Source: Adiantum capillus-veneris
Taxonomy: Eukaryota > Streptophyta > Polypodiopsida > Polypodiales > Pteridaceae
Length of the DNA: 64,000 nt
Assembly: GCA_014529385.2 (NCBI GenBank)
Contig: CM043950.1
Coordinates: 77,262,435-77,326,434, forward strand
Direction of reading: 5' to 3'
Part shown: positions 1 to 12,585 of the stretch, one piece after another
Layout of the letters: each line of letters opens with the position of its first letter
How positions within the stretch are numbered: position 1 is the stretch's first letter
Made by a program: the position numbers and the translations under genes
The notes under the pieces: generated by a model
What the model saw: only the letters and a program-made list of their open reading frames with translations
What the model was told of the DNA's origin: nothing
Database searches by the model: none

Positions 1-2
1 GC

Positions 3-536
3 ATTCTCTCACGGGGAGAAAAGAGGCCAAAAGAAGCTTTGCAGGAAAGAATTTTAGATCTTCAACGACTTGAGCTTGATAGACAAGAGTCCATCGACTA
101 TTACATTGCCCAAGCCACAAGCCAAAGGGACAAAATCAACAAGAAGCTCAAGGGGAAAGGATTGAAGGAAGGTATGTTGGCTCTTCGCTATGATAACCGA
201 CTTGATACTCGACTTGACAAAAAGTTTTTTCAAAGATGGGAGGGACCTTTCATGATAAAAACAAAGTTTGGGAATGGTAGTTACAGATTAGCAGATTTAT
301 CAGGAAAACTCGACAAGACCAGAGTCAATGGATGGAGATTAAAGCCCTACTTTCAACGTATCAATCCGTTGATAGGAAGTCATCTATCTACATCGTCTAA
401 GATCCAAATTGGCATGGCTCACTTCGGCTTGGCAAATACTTCACCTATTTTTAAATCTTTGATGTGCAAAGAAGAACCAGCCTTGGAATCTCAACATACC
501 CAAGGCAACCCTCCCATCTCCGATTTATGGGATTGA
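3..536 (+). pseudogene. Ty3/Gypsy integrase C-terminal tail, partial at the window edge
   Basis: The frame is open from the left window edge to a TGA at 534-536, so only the C-terminal end of a larger polyprotein is present. About 170 residues are visible. They show the layout typical of the region after the catalytic core in plant Ty3 integrases: a charged helix (ERILDLQRLELDRQ), a basic stretch, then a small beta-barrel with RWEGPF, GNGSYRLADLSG and VNGWRLKPY. In the family this part helps bind DNA and target integration. No chromodomain is seen after it. The purine-rich run downstream (598-655) and a second one near 688-699 could belong to the 3' end of the same element, but I could not place an LTR. 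The stop looks natural. Activity cannot be judged without the upstream part. Confidence 0.8.
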
Positions 537-2527
537 GGTAATGAAAAGTAGGTCTAATGGAGTAAAAGAGTGTATATCACTCCTCCTTTTTTTAGAAAAA
601 TAAGAAAAAAAAAGAGGAAAAAAAAAGAAAGAAAAGAAAAAGGAAAAAACTCTTTTGTTTCATCTAGGAGCATGAATGATCCTAGATGAAGGGGGAGGGC
701 TAATATGAGTAGCGTTAAATGGTAACCTTGCATTTGAACTACATTTCTACTCAAATGTATATATTTTTTATCAAAGTTTTAACCTAGTGTTCATTCTCTC
801 TTTCCGTAATAGCCTTTTTCCATACAAACACCTTACCCTTCTTAGATCTTTATGCATGTACATCATATTTCTCTCTTCATGCTAAATGTAAATAGTAAAC
901 TTAATTCTACTCTCCTAGTTTTTTTACTGCATATTCTTTTAACTAATTACATTTAATAATTTAAATAGCTATCTACGTCCGATAATTTGTAAATAAATAA
1001 TTTATGGGCACTTATCTTATCCATCTTCTCTCAAGGGTAGGGTTAACCTTGTAGGCCTTCCCTTCCCCACCACTATGTGACCCAACTCTTGGATCATTTA
1101 CTTGTGTTGGTCAACAAATCTTAAATATAATGTATATCCCCGATAAATCAAACTTTATTGGAGCCTACTTCATTTGTTTAAGGTGGATTCTCTTTTGAAA
1201 AAAGCATGCTACACCTTGGATGCATGCTAAAGGGCCCCCTACAAGGAGACTTGGTTCAAAAGGTGTTTTGGATGAATCTTGAACGACTTAGCTCATGGGA
1301 TACTTGAGGAACACTCCAAAATCAGCTTAAACACTTTGAGAAGGTAACCTTTGTCTTTTACAGCACCCAATTCTGAGTTACAGGCTGAAAGTTATGGTGA
1401 AAACAAGGTACTGCGGACACTGTTACTGCAGGCCAAAGTTACAATCAGGTAAACCACAAAGGTGAAAGTTTTCTTGACTTCTCCAACATTCTTAAATACC
1501 AATGGGTAGTTAAAAACCACTTGCATGTGGAGGGGTCGGCTCAAGATGCTTCCAGAGACACAACAAACAGGATGGGGACACTCTGCAAGAGCCACTGGAG
1601 GGACATCATGGTGGGGCCTACATACATTATCAACCCTTATGGAGCCTCCACGACTTAAAAAGCTATTTTTAATGAAAAAATAAGTCCCTTATTTGCATAA
1701 TTGAAGGAATGGTCAAAAGGGAACCTAACTATGGTTAATTACCTACCATAGTCAAGTTTAACCTAACCCAAGGTCTTGTACAGCTATGAAAAGGCCCTTT
1801 GGCAAGCGCAAAAATACACACACCTACTCCATTACTGCAAATAAGCTCCTCTAAGGTTAGGAAAGCCCTAATCTCTCTCTCCTCTTGTCTCCCTATCCAT
1901 TTCCTAAGCTCGCTATCATAAGCGGCACCATAGAGAGAGCATCAATATGCTATTGCTACCATTCTCTTGCAAACATTTCTCTTACCATACTCATCCCTAA
2001 ATAAGGATTGTAGATTCTATATGAGAGCGAGGATATCAAGTTCAATGATCTATCTCATGGTTTGATCAACAATTGTTGCAATTGGGGTGTCGTCGTCACA
2101 CTTTTGCTCTAAACGCATGTAAAATTGGTAAGCATATCTTGGTAGCTTCTCATATTTTGTGCTCATTGGGTTGCTTGTTTGTTGAGAAAGTTTTTGTGCA
2201 CCATGGTGTGTATTTGCTTGGCTTCTCTCCTTATGTTGTGTGTAAGTAAGTCTTGGGGCTGCATAGATGGAGAAGAGCTCTCTATGCATGCCGCCTTATG
2301 TGTGTAAGTAGTCTCTTCTTTTGGGAAAGGAAAGGAGTTGTCAAGTATTTGTGCATTATGGTGTTTTGAGTTTTGAGGTTTTGTGCTTGCTTTTCTTGGA
2401 AGTATATGAGCACTAATATGGTGAAGGTCAATCTTTGCATGTGAGTTTGTGCAGGGTTCAAAGGGATTTCTTAAGGAGTGTGTGTTGAATGGTTGAAGGG
2501 CATTTTTTGTTGAAGCACATAAGGAAG

Positions 2528-2533
<6 letters not shown>
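537..2533. other. Unassigned AT-rich DNA with purine tracts
   Basis: No convincing gene. Positions 598-655 are an almost pure purine tract. Positions 688-699 (GAAGGGGGAGGG) look like a polypurine tract of an LTR element and would fit the 3' end of the Ty3 element that ends at 536. The short open frames on the minus strand here have no recognisable motifs. Positions 1000-2050 show nothing I can name. Confidence 0.5.

Positions 2534-2577
<44 letters not shown>
2534..2577. repeat. (GT)n microsatellite
   Basis: About 22 uninterrupted GT dinucleotides after a GA interruption. Confidence 0.98.
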
Positions 2578-2578
<1 letters not shown>

Positions 2579-2784
2579 GTATATGGTTTGTTTTGGTTTC
2601 CTTCTTTCTCCATAAAAGAGGGTGGTGCCCCTAAGAAATATGCGTGTGTAGGGTCTCACGGAGTGGTTGTCTGGTGGGAGCCTTGAGTTGAGTCCCATCT
2701 CAAAAATCCTCTCTCACCAGACTGCCCACTTTTCTCACAAGTAGCCCATAGTCTTCTCTCACCTCTTTCCACACTTCTACAGAT

Positions 2785-2808
2785 ACACACACACACACAC
2801 ACACACAC
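2785..2808. repeat. (AC)n microsatellite
   Basis: Twelve AC units. The tract lies about 200 bp from a GT tract of opposite strand sense, so the two could pair as a long imperfect stem. Confidence 0.95.
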
Positions 2809-3338
2809 TTATTCCTCTAAATATCTCACTCAAACTTGCACCTTCCATGGTTTCTCTCACCTTCTTCACCATTAACCTCTCCTCTTACTTCCATAGCTCT
2901 CATATGAGCTCTCCAGTACATGCACCATCTCTATGCCTCTCTCTATTACTTCCAAAGTGCAATTCCATCTTACCCCTTCTCTCTATATATAAATTCAACA
3001 TGTAAACCATGATGAACCTATGCAAATTGGGATATCTCATCAACCGAATTTCCATTTTCATTGCGGTAATCAACTGTGGCGACGGTGGCATAAAGAAGAC
3101 AAGAAGGAGACGAGGGTCGGTAGTCATTTTGGGAACCTCCATAAGTAAGTCCTTCTTCAAGCTTCACCATCACAAGGATTTCCTCACTTCATTCAACCAT
3201 CTTACTTCAACCATCCACCTCATTCTACCCATTGTAAATATATCATTAACTTTCTAGTGATTACGAACACTAACCATTAACACAAAATAGCCATTGACCT
3301 AACCATAAAAGACACTCACCTCAAGACATGTGCATAGT

Positions 3339-3340
<2 letters not shown>

Positions 3341-3388
<48 letters not shown>
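3341..3388. repeat. (CT)n microsatellite
   Basis: About 24 CT units, one of many long CT tracts in this window. Confidence 0.98.
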
Positions 3389-3393
<5 letters not shown>

Positions 3394-3489
3394 ATTCCTT
3401 AAAACTCTACTTTCACCTTATCTACCATCAATAATGCTCTCTTTTGAGCCCACATCCATGACTCAAGCAGACAAAGAAGGCCCGCAATG

Positions 3490-4470
3490 TATTGATATTC
3501 AGGAAAACTCATAATCCTGATTTGTTAGCTTGTAAATTAGGATTTCCAATAATATTAATGAGGGGTCTCCAACCTATAAATAGGTCCCTGTCCTTCTTGT
3601 AAAACAACCTCCAATATCTCATATAAACAAGATGGAAAATGAGAATATAGCTTGCATTGAGTTAGTTTTGTACAAGCTCTACGATAGCATCAACAACAAC
3701 CATCTCCATTTGAAAGTGACAAATAAGGTATTACACAAGATCCATTCCTCTCTCTCTTCCCTTTGCTCTAGCTCTCTCTGGTCCATTTTGTGTGTGTCTT
3801 GTTATGAGGTTGCTTGTGTGTGTTTTGTAGCGCATCTTCTTGGGTGTGACAAAATCTCTCTTGCGTCCTAGTTTGCATACCATAACTAGGTGGTTCCCCT
3901 ATCTTGTTTGGGTTTGGATGTGGGTTTGTTGTTGTGTATTTCTTGTGGTTTTCCCAACCCCAATTGAGCAGCGGGGATCCTGGAGGGGTGTTGAGAGGTC
4001 ACCCCTCTTGTTGCCCGCCCCGAAACGCCTCACTAGCAATAAGAAAAGGGAAGGGTTGGTCTCTGAAGTGGAGCACAAGAGGTGGCTAGCTAGAAGTTAA
4101 ATCAAATGTGGTTTCAACAACTCGAGGAGATTGGGAAGACACGCCTACTATCTAGAGAGACCTATATCCAACCAGGTACCCACCAAGTACAGTTCTTCAT
4201 GGACCTAAAACTGAAGAGGAGCCAAGGCCTTGTAAAACCACTCATAGCTGGGAAAGGAAATGAAGTGCGCAACCAAGCAAAAATGGCTAAAAGCTAATGT
4301 TGGACTACTTAGTAAAATGCATAGGTCTTCTAGAGGCTCGCTCCTAGGCCATGGATTATGCTAGAACAACTCTTCTTGGTAGTGTTAAGAAGACAATATC
4401 TCAAATGGATGCAACCGGCTGGAGAAGGTTTTTACAGAAGATGAATGTTCTTTAGCACTCCAAGATCTAG
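3490..4470. other. Possible LTR fragment and unassigned DNA
   Basis: Positions 3490-3640 resemble a plant Copia LTR in style: AT-rich, with GTAAATTAGGATTTCC followed by CCTATAAATAGG (a TATA-like box near 3574) and a CT-rich stretch. I find no second copy, primer-binding site or target duplication, so this is a suggestion only. Positions 3632-4297 hold overlapping short open frames with no recognisable domain. Confidence 0.3.
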
Positions 4471-4479
4471 GCAAACACA

Positions 4480-5480
4480 AATACCCTAGTTGGGACGGGC
4501 TATTAGAAGAGTTATTTAAAGAATTTTACTAGGACCGCCATACCCTAATAGCATGGATGGCAAACAAAGCCATTCTCGAAGGTTATCTAGATGCAAGCGT
4601 TATAAGGGGCCTCATGAAACCGATTCCTAAACAAGTTTGTAACTCCCAACTAAATCATTGGAGTCCCATAACTATGATGTTGGTGGCTTAAAAGATGATT
4701 GCAAAATTTGTTTTCCACTCTCCCCAATGTTGGACAAAGCGATCAACCCCCATCAACATGGATTTATTAAAGGAAGGTCCATCTATGACAATATTCTTGC
4801 ACACTTGTTCAGGGATCGGTTTAATGAGGCCCATAACTATGATGTTGATGGCTTAGATATTATTACCGAATCTATTGCCCTTAGACTCTCTCCCCTGCTA
4901 GACAAAGTGATCAACCCCCATCAACATGGATTTATTAAAGGGAGTTCTATCTATAATGAAAACATTAATCTTACAGCAATGGTTGAAAATGAATACACAG
5001 CCTTCAGCAAGCAAGAGTGCATCCTTCTCAGGCTTGACCTTGGCAAAGCTTTTGACCGGATCACATGGTCCTTCACATAAGATGTCATGAATTTGTTGGG
5101 CTTTGGCCCACGAATATGTCGATTGGTACTCACCCTTAGCATACAAATCCATTCTGAGATTCTTAATAAAATTGTGGGGGATTTTGCAATGAAAAGGTGA
5201 ATCAAGCACAGTTTCCCCCCTAGGCCCATTTCTTTTCACCATCGTGTCTCACCCTTTGGTTACAATGCTTGAAGCTAGTGCTATGAGGGGGAAAATTCAA
5301 GGGTTGTCCTCAATAATGACAAAGTACTGGTGAAGCTTTTTGCAGAGGATTCCCCATTATTTTTTAATGCTAGGACTCATGTGATTAGGAAGGCCTTGAA
5401 AATTGTGCAAAATTTTTCCACTACCTCCGGATGTAAGTGCTACATTGAGAGGTGAATAATTATATCACTTTCAAACAATG
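4480..5480 (+). pseudogene. LINE (non-LTR retrotransposon) reverse transcriptase remnant
   Basis: Scattered frames carry the ordered signatures of a plant LINE reverse transcriptase. First comes a segment like LMKPIPK, then LDKxINPHQHGFIKGRSIYDNIL (the conserved Q-x-GF-x-KGRSI region), then LRLDLGKAFDRITWSF, which matches the first catalytic aspartate block (K/LDLxKAFDxxxW). Near 5336-5360 LFAEDSPLFF stands where the second catalytic block (FADD) is expected, with ED in place of DD. Further on SGCKCYIER corresponds to the SGL..N..KS region. Stops and frameshifts break the frame many times and no single frame exceeds 140 residues. An internal duplication (see the repeat at 4668) doubles the KGRSI block. 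It is certainly non-functional. Confidence 0.8.
4668..4957. repeat. Internal tandem duplication of the LINE KGRSI block
   Basis: A segment starting CATAACTATGATGTTG occurs at 4668 and again at 4832, 164 bp apart. The copies have diverged, but both encode LDK.INPHQHGFIKG.SIY. The duplication lies inside the decayed LINE. Confidence 0.8.
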
Positions 5481-5543
5481 ACTCACTTGAACTGTCTTTA
5501 TGGATAGAAGAAACCATTGATGGAGTTCAAGATATCCACACAT

Positions 5544-5694
5544 GCTCCCTACCTCTCAGTTTGCCAGAGGTAAGATCTTGCTCCCTTTCATAGTGCCCTT
5601 GGCCAGTACATGAAGAAATCCCCACAGGCTCCCTACCTCTCGGTTTGCCAAAGGTAAGATCTTGTTCCCTTGGCAAGTACTTGAAGAAATCCCC
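5544..5694. repeat. 84-bp tandem duplication
   Basis: GCTCCCTACCTCTC begins at 5544 and 5628. Both units run on through GGTAAGATCTTG and a TGAAGAAATCCCC end. Confidence 0.85.
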
Positions 5695-5743
5695 TCTATT
5701 CTCCCCTTTGTTAGGCAAAATCTAAAACCCACTTGCACATGAG

Positions 5744-5755
<12 letters not shown>

Positions 5756-5786
<31 letters not shown>
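5756..5786. repeat. (CT)n microsatellite
   Basis: About 15 CT units. Confidence 0.95.
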
Positions 5787-5789
<3 letters not shown>

Positions 5790-6327
5790 AGAAAACACTT
5801 TAGAAAAAGTCTCTCAGAGACCACTTCTGAAAAACATGTTGCCCAAACTATCAGCTGAAAAAGTAGCAAGAACCATCATGGAGTAAAGAGCGGCCAACAA
5901 AATTGAAACACAGTGGTTTACATCCAATAAAAGAGAGCTTGGTATGTTGGAGAACAAATAAAGAAAGCTTTGAAGAAAGCGACTCTCCTTCGCAAGTTGC
6001 CTCATACGCACAGTATTACTATTCTCCTTCGCTACCTTCAAGAAGAGGCTTCTTTCCTCCTTTTTTTAGTGCTCAATTCGAGGCCTTGTCTACCCAGATC
6101 TCCTTTCTCCATGCTCAGACCCTTAGTGTAGTCCTTCACCTCAATGGTTCCTTCTTCAACTTCAACCCTCTCTTCGTCTGAATTTTTTGCCCCTCTGAAC
6201 CTCTTCAACTGATCCCCCCTTGCAGTTCCATGTCCTTAGCCAATGGTACTTCCTTTGATATGCTCTAATTTTTGTGCGTTCTAGCCAATGGTACTTCCTT
6301 TGATAGTCTCTAACTTTTGCTTCCAGG
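5787..6327. other. Unassigned DNA
   Basis: No recognisable gene. It contains a short duplicated segment (TAGCCAATGGTACTTCC at about 6237 and 6283) just before the start of the first 3.6-kb direct repeat. Confidence 0.5.
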
Positions 6328-7204
6328 TATAGTTCACTGGCCTGGAGAGGCTCACCTCGACTCTTTCCCTTCCTTGGACTTCAGAGATGGGGGTCTTATC
6401 CTCCTCTCCTCCTGCCTTTGGCTGCTCTCGTGCCCCTCTTCATTTCTCTGAACGGCGCCCCTTCTTTACCTGTTTGTTAGCGCAGCTCCCCCTTTCAGTT
6501 CGAATGGTTCCTCAGTTGAGCATGGTGACCTCATTTACTTGGAGATCAACACCCTCCTGTAGCTCGGAAACCTGATCCGTCCCGACCCTCTTTTCTATAG
6601 CAACCACTTTATCATAATCTTTGCTTCCAAGTAGCTTGCTAGGCCGGTGTAGCAGGTCACACTTGGACACTTTGAATTTTCGTCAGCCCCACCTCTTGCA
6701 CAATGGGCAAAATGCTCAATCAAAATGTTGATTATGCATTACAACGTATGAACATGCAGGACTCAAGCTCAGTCACTTGCGCTAAGAGGTGAAGGCTCAA
6801 ACCACTAGCATAGCGAAGGGGGTTGATGCTATGCCCCATTGCAAGGGATAGGAAAGCATGTGATGATATATGCAAGTTGAACCTCAAGTGGAAAGCGTGG
6901 TGATGGCCCAAATGTAGGTAGTTTGGTAATCCACATACTAAGAGTATATACCACACTTTAATGATGAAGAGTGATTGGTTCTCCCGGCCCACTCATCAAA
7001 CAATAGGGCTTGACATGGTTGGAATCAAAATGGGTGACAATTACAACTAACATATGGAACCCATACTAGCCTTCTTTGATGGTGATATTCTTGTGGAAGG
7101 TGTTATGGGGGGCTCTGTTGCCATGAGTGAATGTTCCGGTTAGAGGTATTGGTTCATATAGATGTTTGGGCTATGAAAGGAAAGTGACAATCTCTCTTAC
7201 TTAT

Positions 7205-7775
7205 TTATAGGTGGCCGACAATCTATGGCCCAACAAGAAAACTATTAGATGGGTCCAAATGCACTATGTAATCATGTGAATGTCCCACGTGAGTTCAAAA
7301 GGAGGGGTTTTAAAATGAAAAAATTTGAGTAGATTTAATAGAGATACGATAAAATAGGATATATTTATATTCATGTTAACCATGTTAATCATGTTAATCT
7401 ATGCTCGGTAATTTATAGCCCAACAAGAAAGTTATGTAGATGGGTCTAATTGCACTATGTAATCATGTTAATGTACCACCTCAATTCAACAAGAGGGGTT
7501 TTCAAATGCAAAAATTTTAGGAGATTTAATAGAGATACAATAAAATAGGGTATTTTTATATTCATGTTAACCATGTTAATCATGTTAATCTATGCTCGGT
7601 AATCTATGGCCCAACAAGAAATTTATGCAGATGGGTCTAATTGCACTATGTAATCATGTTAATGTACCAACTCGGTTCAACAAGAGGTGTTTTAAAATGC
7701 AAAAATTTTAGGCCATTTAACAGAGATACAATAAAATAAGGTATTTATATATTTAATTTTGAAAATGATCGTAAA
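7205..7775. repeat. 191-bp tandem repeat, three units (copy 1)
   Basis: Each unit carries GGCCCAACAAGAAA, a GCACTATGTAATCATGT segment, a TTCAA..AGAGGGGTTTT segment and ATGTTAATC..ATGCTCGG. ATGCTCGG starts at 7401 and 7592, giving a 191-bp period. The same array is found in copy 2 of the large repeat. Confidence 0.85.
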
Positions 7776-9080
7776 ATAAGGGGTCATTGTATTCATTCAA
7801 ACATGATTGAAAAGGGATTTCTTAATTACCCTATGAACGCATGTTATATAGGGGTTATTGAATAGTGCACCCTCCGAGCAGGGTGATGAGAAGTCGAGAA
7901 TTATAATCTATGCATAAACAATTGAGTTATGCTATTTCCAACATGTTCAGAAGGCCAAGAATCATCGTGTATTTGGAAATGATTGCTTGATTGTAAGTTT
8001 CATGGAGATTTTCTTAGAAATTAGGGAATTGATTTTTGCCCTTGCAAAAAGAAGAAAGTCTAACGAGTGGAATCAAGAAATTTCGACCACCTTGTTTGGT
8101 AGGTGATCTTGAATGCTAGCTTGCCTATGGTAGTCCTTTGTAGCTTGGTATGACTGGTAGATACCTCGAGGCTGAGTACAATCTTGAGGTTGCTTTGTAC
8201 ATTTTTGAGATTTTAATACAAACACCAAGTCACAATTGTGAGTTTGGCAAAAAGAAAGTAGCATATGATTTATATACTTCAAAAGTTTTTTAGGCTCTAA
8301 GTGGTCAAGGCTAAAGTTAAATACTCATAATATACATATTATGGAGACTTTAAATCTTACACTACAAAGATAATTTCTTTGAGATAACTTTACCTTCTCA
8401 TTTTATATTTGCACATAGGATAAAAAATACAATGTTACACGACATAGCGCCTCAAAATCAACTTAGGGTGTTAGGTAGTTCAAATGATCAAGAAAGATGA
8501 AAGAGACAAGATTGCAGCTCTGAAGACACCATCACTGCCCCTCTAGCTGCTGTTCACATCTTCCTTTTGTAATCACAACATTATCCTTCAAGTCTTACTC
8601 ATAACTCTTATAGAAATATGGCTAAGATATTTCTCTATAAGGCTTGTGAATAATATTATTAGCTTGACTACAACCTACCAAACACAATATCTATATGTCT
8701 CAAAGCACAAAGGCCAATTGTGTGCACGCAAACAATTTTTCATCTTATGGATGGTGTACCTTTTTAAATTCGTTGCATAAAAACCTACTCTTGTGAGTCC
8801 TCAATGTTTTTGAAATCAACTTGCACAGAAATACACTTCTTTTGAGAGATTGATCGAAGATCATACATCAATATTATGTCACTCCCAACACGTTTAGACC
8901 AGCTATCTTAGAGACAAGACCAAGACTAGAAAGAGTGAGTCCTCTTAGATCCAGAGTGAAACACTCATTTAGCTAACCACAGTTGTCAATACGACAACCG
9001 ATGGGATTTCTGAATTTAAGGGTTCCACTTGCCACACATTAGGGGAGTGACGATCTAGGCACTATCCATATGAGGAGAGT

Positions 9081-9922
9081 TCAAGCAACCTATGCTGACA
9101 CTAGGGATGTGGAACCAGATGAGAGAGCTAGGGAGAGAACTCCAAGCAAAATTCCTAGTGGTGGATATGAAGCTAGATATGTTGTTTTAGGAGAACCTAG
9201 AGTCATGAGAATGGTAGCTAAAACATGACAAATAGAACTATATCAGGTGGAAAAGTGTGTTTCTCAAAAGTACAACGGATCCCAAAATCCATATGCACAT
9301 GTTTCACTCTTTTATCAAGTGTTAATAGCTAAACAAGTTGTGGATTTATACACTCAATATGAGGAATTTGCGCTAACTTTGGAAGGGACAATAGTAACAT
9401 GGTTCCAGCCACTAAATAGAATAGATTAACCAAATATCAAGTATTTCCACATAGATTTTGCAAAGGAATTCTCAAAAAGAGGAATCAAGCACAACATAGT
9501 TTTTCCAAATCTACACCTTTAAGAAGAAAGAGAATGAAAAGGTGAAGAAATCTTCACTTCACTTCAAGCAATACATCAAGAAATGTAGGGTTAGATAGTT
9601 ACAACAAGATGAGAATTTAATAGTCCTCTTCATAGAGGTCTTGAGAAAGGAGACTCTCAAGAAGGACTTGGATCTAAAGACGTGCACCTCAATTCAGCAG
9701 GTCACTAGAGAAGCATTTTATCTACTAGACAATTGCAAAAATTTTAGAGAGGTAGTGGAAGAAGCGGACACTACTACTAGCAGTGCCTCTTTAACCACCA
9801 CTGAATCATCAATAGAACGCAATGCTCTTGCTTCACTCAAACCAAATGTTGATCAAATGGTCATAGAAGTTATCAGAAGAATGAACCAGACCCAAATTTG
9901 CAATGACAACTACCTCAAGTAG
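9081..9922 (+). pseudogene. Ty3/Gypsy gag, broken (copy 1)
   Basis: Broken reading frames match the plant Ty3 capsid pattern. YNGSQNPYAHVSLFYQV, then QYEEFALTLEGTIVTWFQ, is the family's capsid core (G..NPY.HL..F....; LEG.A..WF). After a frameshift (about 9430-9640) the frame resumes with LRKETLKKDLDLKTCTSIQQV and a tail with IEVIRRMNQTQ. In an intact element this protein forms the virus-like particle. Stops at about 9230 and 9427 and the frame change prevent translation. No zinc knuckle follows here. The copy at 13773 is the closest relative. Confidence 0.75.
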
Positions 9923-10003
9923 TGAACCTACCAAGAGCTTGAATGTGGTATGTAACCAAGCAAAAATACACCAATGATGAGATAAACTAGTGTTTTTATA
10001 ACA

Positions 10004-11133
10004 TAAATAAACAAGTTTCAGACTTTTTCTTACCTATGAAAAGTGGGTATTTATTCCGTCTTTGACACCCTATCGTGTGAAAACCATTTTTTATAGCAAA
10101 AAAATATGAATTTCTATGGAGAAGTCATGTTTTCATTTCTATATATTATTTTCATGCTCGTACTTTACATTGATGTTTTTTTAAAGCGATTAAAGCTCAA
10201 AAAATCCATGTAAATTTGATATATTCACTTCCTAATATTATTCATAACCTTGTACTTTACATTGAGATTTTTACTTTATGACTCATTTCTAATGGTACCT
10301 ATAATTTTTTCAACATTGAAATCATTTCTATAAGTGATATAAGTATAAATCTTTTACAATCTAGCATACTGTCAACATGTTTTCCTATAGAATTATTCAT
10401 ACCTTTAAGGGAGCATGCAAATTTCTAATTTCTATGCTATATTTTTTTTTCATCGAGAAATTTATCCATGCAAAAGTAAAAGTCCTTTCAGATTTTTTAG
10501 TTTGAAATTTTTCAAACATATAATGTCTATGATGGTAAGATATTAAATAAAAATTATTCAAAAATTTTACACGCAAACCAATGCACATGCGCGCGCAACA
10601 AGTTCAAGAACTTTTTCTAATTGCAAAACTTAGTGGAAAAATCGAGATTCGCACCTAGTGAGTGAGAAAACCATATTTTCACTTGTGCGACCTTGAAAAT
10701 TTTGAGCGTAAAACGCACATTTTTGAGTTTAAAAAATATATTTCTCACTCTTGGAACAGTACTCGCGGTGTCTTGTGGCTGTTCCAAATTAACTTAGCGG
10801 AAAATTAGTCCACATTCACTACATTCCAAGCAACTTTTCCATTCAAAAACAATTATTTCTCACTGTGAAACAATATGTATACTCACAACACCGACGTGAT
10901 TGTTCTAATACTTAGTCAGCATTCACAACACAAAAATCACTTATTCTATGGAATTTTTAAAAAAATCATTATGAATTTTTTATACTTGCTCCAAAATTCT
11001 CTAATGAAGTGTGAAAATGAGTGGGAAAATCTCCATTTTTCTCAGCTAGTGAAAAAGCGAATGTCTTAAAAATAAACGAATTAGTATCACTAATATTAAG
11101 AATGTGGAATTAGCATCATTAATTATTAAGGAA
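10004..11133. other. Unassigned AT-rich spacer between the two large repeats
   Basis: This 1.1-kb stretch separates the two 3.6-kb direct repeats. I see no gene. The short frames have no recognisable motif, and an alternating CGCG run lies near 10588. Confidence 0.5.
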
Positions 11134-12009
11134 TATAGTTCATTGGCCTCGAGAGGATCACCTCGACTCTTTCCCTTCCTTGGCCTTCACAGATGGGGGT
11201 TTTATCCTCCTCTCCTCTTGCCTTTGGCTGCTCTCGTGCTCTCCCCCTCTTTGCTTCTCTGAACGGCGCCCTCTTTTCACTTGGCTGTCAGCGCAGTTGC
11301 CCCTTTCAGTTGAGCATGGTGACCTCATTTACTTGGATATCAACACCCTCTTGTATCTCGGCAAGCTGATCCGTCTTGATTCTCTTTCTTGTAGCAAGCC
11401 ACTCTATTAGACTCTCAAGGATGTGGCATCCTTGAGAGGTTCTAGTGGCTTGCTAGGTCGGTGCAGCACGTCACACTTTGACATTTGGAATTTTCGTCAA
11501 CTCCACCTCTTGCACAATGGGCAAAATGCTCAATCAAAGTGTTGATTATGCATTCCAACGTATGAACATGCAAGACTCAAGCTCAGTCACTTGCGCTAAC
11601 AGGTGAAGGCTCAAACCACTAGCATAGAGAAGCAGGTTGATGCTAGGCCCCATTGAAAGGGATAGGAAAGGATGTGATCATATATGCAAGTTGAACCTCA
11701 AGTGGAAAGCGTGGTGATGGCCCAAATGTAGGTAATTTGGTAATCCACATACTAAGAGTATATACCACACTTTAATGATTAAGATTGATTGGTTCTCCCC
11801 ACTCATCAAACACCAGGGCTTGACATGGTTGGAAGCAAAATGGGTGACAATTATAAATAACATCTGGAACCCATACTAGCCTTCTTTGATGGTGATATTC
11901 TTGTGGAAGGTGTTATGGGTAGCGCTGTCGATATGAGTGAATGTTCTGCTTAGAGGTATTGGTTTATATAGATGTTTGGGTTGTAAAAGGAAAGTGACAA
12001 TCTCTCTCA

Positions 12010-12585
12010 CTTATTTACGGGTGCTCGACAATCTGTGGCCCAACAAGAAACTTATGTAGATGTGTTCAAATGCACTATGTAATCATGTGAATGTCCCACG
12101 TGAGTTCAATAGGAGGGGTTTTAGAATGCAAATATTTTAGGAGATCTAACAGAGATACAATCAAATAGGGTATTTTTATATTTATGTTAACCATGTTAAT
12201 CGTGTTAATCTATGCTCGGTAATCTATGGCCAAACAAGAAAGTTATGCAGATGGGTATACTTGCACTATGTAATCATGTTAATGTACCACCTCAGTTCAA
12301 TAAGAGGGGTTTTAAAATGTAAAATTTTAGGAGATTTAATAGATATACAATAAAATAGGGTATTTTTATATTCATGTTAATTATGTTAATCATGTTAATC
12401 TATGCTCGACAATCTATGCCACAACAAGAAATTTATGCAGATGGGTCTTGCACTATGTAATCATGTTAATGTACCACTTGAGTTCAACAAGAGGTGCTTT
12501 AAAATGCAAAAATTTTAGGCCATTTAACAGAGATAGAGTAAAATCAGGTATTGATATATTCAATTTTCAAAAAAATCTTAAAATA
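12010..12585. repeat. 191-bp tandem repeat, three units (copy 2)
   Basis: Same array as at 7205, located at the corresponding place of the second large repeat. Confidence 0.85.

Larger units (their letters stand above)
6328..10003 (+). mobile_element. 3.6-kb direct repeat, copy 1 (Ty3-like 5' part with gag)
   Basis: This stretch is repeated in the same orientation at 11134-14687. The two copies align over almost their whole length with scattered substitutions and small indels. They begin at TATAGTTCA(C/T)TGGCCT and end after ACTAGTGTTTTTATAACAT. The last 0.9 kb encodes a broken Ty3-type gag. The 2.7 kb before it is non-coding and contains three 191-bp tandem repeats, as expected of a long LTR or leader. 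No protease, reverse transcriptase or integrase follows, so each copy is a 5' piece or a non-autonomous derivative. I could not find terminal repeats or a primer-binding site. Confidence 0.7.

Noticed and set aside
4106-4297. Small frame upstream of the LINE as a host gene
   Set aside because: Short, without recognisable motif, and in line with decayed LINE or adjacent repeat DNA.
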